This document shows positions 59,454-64,000 of a DNA stretch of 64,000 bases, piece after piece; the stretch's first letter is position 1, and every line of letters starts with the position of its first letter. The translations under genes and the position numbers were made by a program. The DNA comes from Prauserella shujinwangii (lineage in GTDB: Bacteria > Actinomycetota > Actinomycetes > Mycobacteriales > Pseudonocardiaceae): positions 310,001-374,000 of the forward strand of contig NZ_PVNH01000003.1 of assembly GCF_003001955.1 (NCBI RefSeq). Direction: 5' to 3'. The notes under the pieces are model-generated. The model was given only the letters and a program-made list of their open reading frames with translations. It was not told the DNA's origin and ran no database searches.

Positions 59454-60266
59454 ATGACCAGCATCCACACTCTCTCCCTGCCCGGCGCTCACCTGCGGTA
59501 CGAGGTCCGCGGCTCGGGCCCGCTGCTGCTCGCCATGGGCTCGCCGATGTCGGCGGCACCGTTCGCGGCCATGGCGGACGCCCTCGCGAGCGACTACACC
59601 GTCGTCACCCACGACCCGCGCGGCATCGCGGGCAGCACCCTCGACGACAGCGAGCAGGACTCCACACCCGGGCTGCGCGCCGACGACGTCGCGGCGCTCC
59701 TCGACGCTCTCGGCGCCGACACCGCCGACGTCCTCGGCAGCAGCGGCGGCGCCGTGACGTGCCTCGCGCTCGCCGAACGCCATCCCGGCCGGGTGCGGAC
59801 GCTCGTCGCGCACGAGCCGCCACTGCTGGAGCTGCTGCCCGACGCCGCCGAGCAGCGGGCCGCGACCGACGACATCATCGACACCTTCCATCGGGAGGGC
59901 GTCGGCGCGGCGTGGGCGAAGTTCATGCGCAACGCCGGGTTCGACCTCGACGCCGCGGACGCCCCGGCGGGTCCGGAGGAGCCTTCGGAACAGGACCTCG
60001 CCGACAGCGCCCGGTTCTTCGCCCACGAGCTCCGGGGCACCACCCGTTACGTGCCCGACCCCGCCGCCGTGACCGCGGGCGCCGAGCGTGTGGTCGTGGG
60101 CATCGGCGCCGACTCCGGCGACCTGATCACCCACCGCACGTCGCACGCGCTGGCGGCGCTGCTCGGCACCGATCCCGTGACGTTCCCCGGTGACCACGGG
60201 GGCTTCCTGGAGCGGCCGAAGGAGTTCGCGGACGCAATGCGGGAGGTGCTCACCGGCAGGCCGTGA
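59454..60266 (+). CDS. Alpha/beta-hydrolase fold protein
   Basis: A 270-residue hydrolase. The nucleophile elbow is LGSSGGAV (Ser in G-S-S-G-G) and DPRGIAGSTLDD follows the second strand. The last His is in PGDHGGFLERPKEF and an Asp lies in GIGADSGD. Members of this branch act on esters or on peroxidase-like (haloperoxidase) substrates. AAAGGACCACCGGCC precedes the ATG. It is divergent from the previous hydrolase and overlaps uxaC at the 3' end by 17 nt, convergent. Confidence 0.86.
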   Translation: MTSIHTLSLPGAHLRYEVRGSGPLLLAMGSPMSAAPFAAMADALASDYTVVTHDPRGIAGSTLDDSEQDSTPGLRADDVAALLDALGADTADVLGSSGGAVTCLALAERHPGRVRTLVAHEPPLLELLPDAAEQRAATDDIIDTFHREGVGAAWAKFMRNAGFDLDAADAPAGPEEPSEQDLADSARFFAHELRGTTRYVPDPAAVTAGAERVVVGIGADSGDLITHRTSHALAALLGTDPVTFPGDHGGFLERPKEFADAMREVLTGRP

Positions 60267-61692
60267 CGGCGTCCCTCCGCTGGAAGGCGGCCCTGGGCAA
60301 CCGGTAGGCGAGGTCGCAGGCGGTCTCGATCGCCTCGTCCTCGCCCAACCGGTGCTCGGTCACCAGCCGCGCGAGGTACCCCGCGTCGATCCGCCGCGCG
60401 AGGTCGTGCCGTGCGGGGATCGACGGGAACGCCCGCGTGTCGTCCACGAAGCCGGACGTGTTGTAGAACCCCGCGGTCTCGGTGGCCAGCTCCCGGAACC
60501 GGCGCATCCCGTCCGGACTGTCGAGAAACCACCACGGCGCCCCCAGCAGCACGGACGGGTAGCCGCCGGCCAGCGGCGCGAGCTCCCTGCTGTACGTCGT
60601 CTCGTCGGTGGTGTAGAGCACGAGCCGGAAGTTCGGGTGATGCCCGTACTCCCGCAGCAGCGGGCGCAGACCCCGGGTGAACTCGGTGCCGACCGGGATG
60701 TCGAGTCCCCGGTCCGAACCGAACGCCTCGTGGGTGGGCTCGTGGTGGTCCCGCAGCACCCCGGGGTGCAGCTGCATCACCAGGCCGTCGTCGCACGACA
60801 TCCCGGCCATGACGAACAGCATGTGCCCGGCGAAAGCCGCCGCGTCGTCGGCGGTGGCATCGCCGTCGCGGGCGCGGGCGTAGATGGCCGCCGCGGCGGA
60901 GTCGTCGAGCGGTGTGGTGTCGGTGCCGAGGTGACCGTGGTCCGTGGCCAGCGCACCGGCCTCGGCGAAGGCGGCCCTGCGCCTGCGCAGCGCGGCGAGG
61001 AACCCGTCGTAGGTCGATGTGTCCACATCGGTCAGCGCGGCGAGCTCCTCCACCTGCTTGCGCCAGCCGTCGTGACCGATGTGCACGACCGAATCCGGCC
61101 GGAACGTGGGGATCACGCGGTCGCCGAGACCGTCCTCGCGCAGCCGGGCATGGTGTGCCAGGTCGGACGTCGCCGAGTCCGTCGTGGAGATGAGTTCGAT
61201 GCCGAACCGGTCCAGCAGCGCCCTGGGCCGGAACTCGGGAGCCGCGAGCGCGGCCATGAGCTCGTCGTAGATCAGGTCCGCGGTCTCCGGGCCGGGTTGA
61301 ACGGTGATCCCGAAGACCTCCGCGAGCTCGTGCTCCAGCCAGTACCGCGACGGGGTGCCGCGAAATAGGTGCCAGTGCTCGCAGAACCGCCGCCAGATCC
61401 GCCGGGGGTCCGTTTCGGACGGACGGCCGTCCCGTCGCGGCACGCCCAGCTCCTCCAGCGGAACACCCTGCGACATCAGCATCCGCGTCACGTAGTGGTC
61501 GGGGACCACCAGTAGCCGCGCGGGGTCGGGAAACGGGGCGTCGTCGGCGAGCACCTGCGCCTCCACATGGCCGTGCATGCACACCAGCGGCAGTGCCCGG
61601 GTCCGCTCGTAGATCCTTCTGGCGACCGACCTGGTGCCGGGGTCGGCGGGCAGCGCCCGGTCCGGGTGCGGGGCGAGCGGTATGGCCATCAT
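60250..61692 (-). CDS. uxaC: Glucuronate/galacturonate isomerase
   Basis: 480 residues from ATG 61692, which has AAGGA upstream at a long spacing; ATG 61719 is the alternative. PLVCMHGHVEAQVLADDAPFPDPARLL carries the H-x-H metal pair of the amidohydrolase-like UxaC fold. RRIWRRFCEHWHLFRGTPSRYWLEHELAEVFG is the conserved block and LISTTDSATSDLAHH follows. It converts D-glucuronate to D-fructuronate. It is divergent from a LacI repressor gene with two operators between them. No uronate reductase/dehydratase is visible within the window. Confidence 0.88.
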   Translation of the reverse strand: MMAIPLAPHPDRALPADPGTRSVARRIYERTRALPLVCMHGHVEAQVLADDAPFPDPARLLVVPDHYVTRMLMSQGVPLEELGVPRRDGRPSETDPRRIWRRFCEHWHLFRGTPSRYWLEHELAEVFGITVQPGPETADLIYDELMAALAAPEFRPRALLDRFGIELISTTDSATSDLAHHARLREDGLGDRVIPTFRPDSVVHIGHDGWRKQVEELAALTDVDTSTYDGFLAALRRRRAAFAEAGALATDHGHLGTDTTPLDDSAAAAIYARARDGDATADDAAAFAGHMLFVMAGMSCDDGLVMQLHPGVLRDHHEPTHEAFGSDRGLDIPVGTEFTRGLRPLLREYGHHPNFRLVLYTTDETTYSRELAPLAGGYPSVLLGAPWWFLDSPDGMRRFRELATETAGFYNTSGFVDDTRAFPSIPARHDLARRIDAGYLARLVTEHRLGEDEAIETACDLAYRLPRAAFQRRDAVTACR

Positions 61693-61729
61693 CGGCGCTG
61701 GTGTCCTTCGCGGTCGCATGACGAGGTGA

Positions 61730-61799
61730 TGAAAAGGATTGCATGAGGTCAGTCAGCGAATCAAGACGCACCGTTGACAAAGCCATGAAAACGGTTGCA
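61730..61799. promoter_or_regulatory. Two LacI-type operators in the uxaC/lacI promoter region
   Basis: TGAAAACGGTTGCA at 61786-61799 fits the LacI-family consensus TGnAAnCGnTTnCA exactly. TGAAAAGGATTGCA at 61730-61743 fits with one change. They are 56 bp apart centre to centre, about five helical turns. TTGACA at 61774-61779 is a perfect -35 for lacI, with the first operator over the spacer/-10. Looping repression of both genes by the LacI protein at 61856 is likely. Confidence 0.75.
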
Positions 61800-61855
61800 T
61801 GCTGCTGCCCAGCACGTGCAGAGGAGCACGTCCTCGACGGAAGCGGGACACCGAC

Positions 61856-62848
61856 ATGGCCGTGACGATCCGCGACGTGGCGAAGGCCGCGGGAGTGTCG
61901 ACATCCACCGTGTCCCGGGCACTGTCCGGGTCCGAGCTGGTCGAGCCGCGCACGCGCGAAGCCGTGCTGCGCACGGCCGAGCAGCTGGGCTACCTGCCCA
62001 ACCGGGCAGCCCGCGGCCTGATCACCGGCCGTACCGGAAACCTCGGGCTGATCGTGCCCGACCTCGCGAACCCGTTCTTCCCCGATGTCGTCAAGGGCAT
62101 CCAGGCCAGGGCGCGCGAGGCCGACTACTCCGTCTTCCTCGCCGACACCGACGAGGACCCCTCCGCCGAACTCGGTCTCGTGCGTGCGCTCGCCAAGCAG
62201 GTCGACGGCATCATCCTGTGCTCACCGCGGATGAACGCCGAGGACCTGCGCACGGCGTCGGCCGCCGCCCCACTCGTCGCGGTCAACCGCCGGGGCTCCC
62301 ACGTCCCCGCGGTGACCATCGACAACGCGGGCGGCATGCGGCAGGCCGTCGCGCACCTCGCGGCCCTCGGGCACCACCGTGTCGGTTACGTCGCCGGCCC
62401 CCGGAGCAGCTGGTCCAACCGGGAGCGGGTGCGCGCCATCCGGGCCGCCGCGGAGACCGAGCGGGTGGAGCTCGTCGAGGTCGGCAACGCGCCACCGCAG
62501 TTCGAGGGTGGCGTGGCCGTGGCGGACCTGGTCGTCGCGGCCGAGGTCACGGCGGTCATCGCCTACAACGACGTGGTCGCGCTCGGCCTGCTGACCAGGC
62601 TCGCCGCGCGCGGGATCGAGGTGCCACGCGACCTCAGCGTCGTGGGCATCGACGACATCGCGATGTCCGGGATGTTCAGCCCGGCACTGACCACCGTGTC
62701 CATCCCCAAGGCGCAGTCCGGACGTGCCGCCGTGGAGTTGCTCCTGCAGGTGCTGGACAACCCCGGCGGCCGCAACCCGTCCCGGCGGGAGATCCCCACC
62801 CAGCTGCTGGTCCGGGACACCACCGCCATCGCCAGCACCCGCCGGTAG
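61856..62848 (+). CDS. LacI-family transcriptional repressor
   Basis: A 330-residue repressor. The helix-turn-helix begins VTIRDVAKAAGVSTSTVSRALSG and the hinge follows (LGYLPNRAARGLITGRTGNLGLIVPD). The sugar-binding domain shows PFFPDVVKGIQARAREADYS, AVNRRGSHVPAVTIDNAGG and SVVGIDDIAMSGMFSPALTTV. ATG 61856 is chosen as the codon directly before the conserved AVTIRDVA. It controls uxaC and probably the following binding protein. Confidence 0.92.
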   Translation: MAVTIRDVAKAAGVSTSTVSRALSGSELVEPRTREAVLRTAEQLGYLPNRAARGLITGRTGNLGLIVPDLANPFFPDVVKGIQARAREADYSVFLADTDEDPSAELGLVRALAKQVDGIILCSPRMNAEDLRTASAAAPLVAVNRRGSHVPAVTIDNAGGMRQAVAHLAALGHHRVGYVAGPRSSWSNRERVRAIRAAAETERVELVEVGNAPPQFEGGVAVADLVVAAEVTAVIAYNDVVALGLLTRLAARGIEVPRDLSVVGIDDIAMSGMFSPALTTVSIPKAQSGRAAVELLLQVLDNPGGRNPSRREIPTQLLVRDTTAIASTRR

Positions 62849-62924
62849 GCCCGGCCGCCCACGCCGGACCCACCGGTGCGCCGCCGATCGACGACCGCTC
62901 GGCGGGAGAGAAGGGATTCGATCG

Positions 62925-64000
62925 ATGCGAAAGACCCGACACCGCGTGGCCCTGCTCGCCGGAGCGCTCGCCGCGACACTCGTCGCCGCCTGCGGCGCAC
63001 CCGACACCGGAAGCTCCGGGGACACCAGCGGCCCGGTCCCCGAGAAGCCGGAGAGCCCGGTGACGCTGAACATCCTCGACGTCGCCGGCAACCTCCAGCT
63101 CACCCAGGGCATGATCGACGAGTTCGTGGAACAGCACCCGGACGTCATCTCCAGGGTGACCTACAGCAAGGCGCCCGCCCCCTCGCTCATCGGAAAGATC
63201 AAGTCCCAGCAGGGCGCGGGCCGGGTCGACATCGGACTGGTCCTCACCGGGGTCGACGGCCTCGCGGCAGGCGTCGACCAGGGTCTGTGGGAGCAGCTGC
63301 TGCCGAGGTTCTCCGACCGGCTGCCGGGCATGGACGACTACCTCGACGGCGCGGCCGACATGCAGAAGCTCGCCGACGGCCACGGCGTCACGGTCACCTA
63401 CTACCCCTCCGGCCCGCTCATCGAGTATCTGCCCTCGCGCGTGCCGAACCCGCCGCGCACCGCGCAGGAGCTGCTCGACTACGCCAAGGCGAACCCGGGC
63501 AAGGTGGCCTACGCGCGGCCGTCCAACTCCGGCCCCGGCCGGACGTTCCTCATGGGGCTGCCGTACATCCTCGGCGACTCCGACCCCAAGGACCCGGAGA
63601 ACGGCTGGGACAAGACGTGGGAGTACCTGGCGGAGCTGAACTCCTACATCGACACGTACCCGTCGGGCACCACGCAGACCATGAAGGACCTCGCCAACGG
63701 CACGGTCGACATCGTCGCCACCACCACCGGCTGGGACATCAACCCGCGCGTGCTGGGCACCGTGCCGAAGGAGGCCGAGATCGGCACGCTGGAGGGCTTC
63801 CACTGGGTCACCGACGCGCACTACGCCGTGATCCCGAAGGGCGCCACCGCCGACCAGCAGGCGGCCGCGCTGCAGCTGATCCAGTTCATGCTCACCAAGG
63901 AGCAGCAGGCCAAGGCCTACGACCAGGGCTACTTCTACCCGGGTCCCGCGGTGCGTGGCGTCGAGCTGTCCATGGCCCCGCAGGAGAGCCAGCAGGCCAT
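62925..64000 (+). CDS. ABC transporter substrate-binding lipoprotein (3' end outside window)
   Basis: Open to the window end, 358 codons seen. The signal peptide RVALLAGALAATLVAAC gives a lipobox Cys. The mature part VTLNILDVAGNLQLTQGMID is followed by a type-II periplasmic-binding-protein fold with PGKVAYARPSNSGPGRTFLMG, KDLANGTVDIVATTTGWDIN and HYAVIPKGATADQQAAALQLIQFML, which resembles binding proteins for iron, polyamines or sugar acids/phosphonates. GAGAGAAGGGA precedes the ATG. It lies 76 bp behind the LacI gene, so it may bind a uronate. The permease is presumably beyond the window. Confidence 0.85.
   Translation, partial: MRKTRHRVALLAGALAATLVAACGAPDTGSSGDTSGPVPEKPESPVTLNILDVAGNLQLTQGMIDEFVEQHPDVISRVTYSKAPAPSLIGKIKSQQGAGRVDIGLVLTGVDGLAAGVDQGLWEQLLPRFSDRLPGMDDYLDGAADMQKLADGHGVTVTYYPSGPLIEYLPSRVPNPPRTAQELLDYAKANPGKVAYARPSNSGPGRTFLMGLPYILGDSDPKDPENGWDKTWEYLAELNSYIDTYPSGTTQTMKDLANGTVDIVATTTGWDINPRVLGTVPKEAEIGTLEGFHWVTDAHYAVIPKGATADQQAAALQLIQFMLTKEQQAKAYDQGYFYPGPAVRGVELSMAPQESQQA

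Noticed and set aside
59605-59823. Arg-rich minus-strand frames inside the alpha/beta hydrolase gene
   Set aside because: These are typical high-G+C shadow frames without start signals or family similarity.

Overview
The window reads as chromosome of a high-G+C actinomycete, most likely a Pseudonocardiaceae member close to Amycolatopsis. This is inferred from the very G+C-rich wobble positions, many GTG starts, frequent 4-nt ATGA/GTGA gene overlaps, a DUF222/HNH (13E12-type) gene, an LCP cell-wall protein, and a gene order from about 1.4 to 18.4 kb that follows the mycobacterial Rv1329c-Rv1341 block as I remember it. No database could be searched.

0-19 kb: the end of a Pth2-type peptidyl-tRNA hydrolase, a VapBC pair, dinG, a secreted glycerophosphodiesterase, bioY, then a pncB-pncA-PfkB kinase operon facing clpS-DUF2017-P1 peptidase-mec-cysO-cysM. 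Next come rhomboid-murI-Rv1339-like hydrolase, a secreted unknown, rph-rdgB, and bcp facing them. This is core metabolism: NAD salvage, N-end-rule proteolysis, CysO-dependent cysteine synthesis, peptidoglycan D-Glu supply, RNA processing and nucleotide clean-up.

19-32 kb: a branched-chain amino-acid-type ABC transporter (binding protein on the plus strand, livHMGF on the minus strand). A TetR gene and a methyltransferase gene interrupt it; the latter appears frameshifted, and two tandem perfect operators sit between them. Then small accessory enzymes: a DUF1232-DinB fusion, a PPOX protein, a LysE exporter, a class IV aminotransferase, a virginiamycin B lyase and an ArsR-SRPBCC/RibD pair.

32-45 kb: an erythromycin-esterase-like gene divergent from a TetR gene with a palindromic operator, a tRNA with a UAG anticodon but a short variable loop, a Baeyer-Villiger-type monooxygenase with its TetR, an XRE regulator, an LCP protein, a three-module membrane protein (phospholipase A2 - acyltransferase-3-like - DUF4383) and a membrane diguanylate cyclase.

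44.9-45.4 kb holds the most striking item: six tandem six-codon genes, each with its own strong Shine-Dalgarno, all encoding Met-(Ser/Thr)-Gly-Arg-Asp-Phe. Spacers between them are unrelated and codon changes are nearly all silent. They lie between the diguanylate cyclase and an MFS exporter.

45-64 kb: MFS exporter, SDR, long-chain acyl-CoA synthetase, HhH endonuclease-like protein, a GntP-kinase-PdxA2-DeoR operon for a four-carbon sugar acid (D-threonate/D-erythronate type), a DUF222-HNH gene followed by a 21/42-bp minisatellite, an MBL/alpha-beta hydrolase pair, a second alpha/beta hydrolase, and a uronate locus (uxaC divergent from lacI, with two LacI operators, then a binding protein cut by the window end).

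A family of long perfect hairpins, some overlapping stop codons, marks several gene ends; two members differ by compensated base changes. Positions, motifs and overlaps are read from the sequence. Functions are assigned by family recognition from memory.
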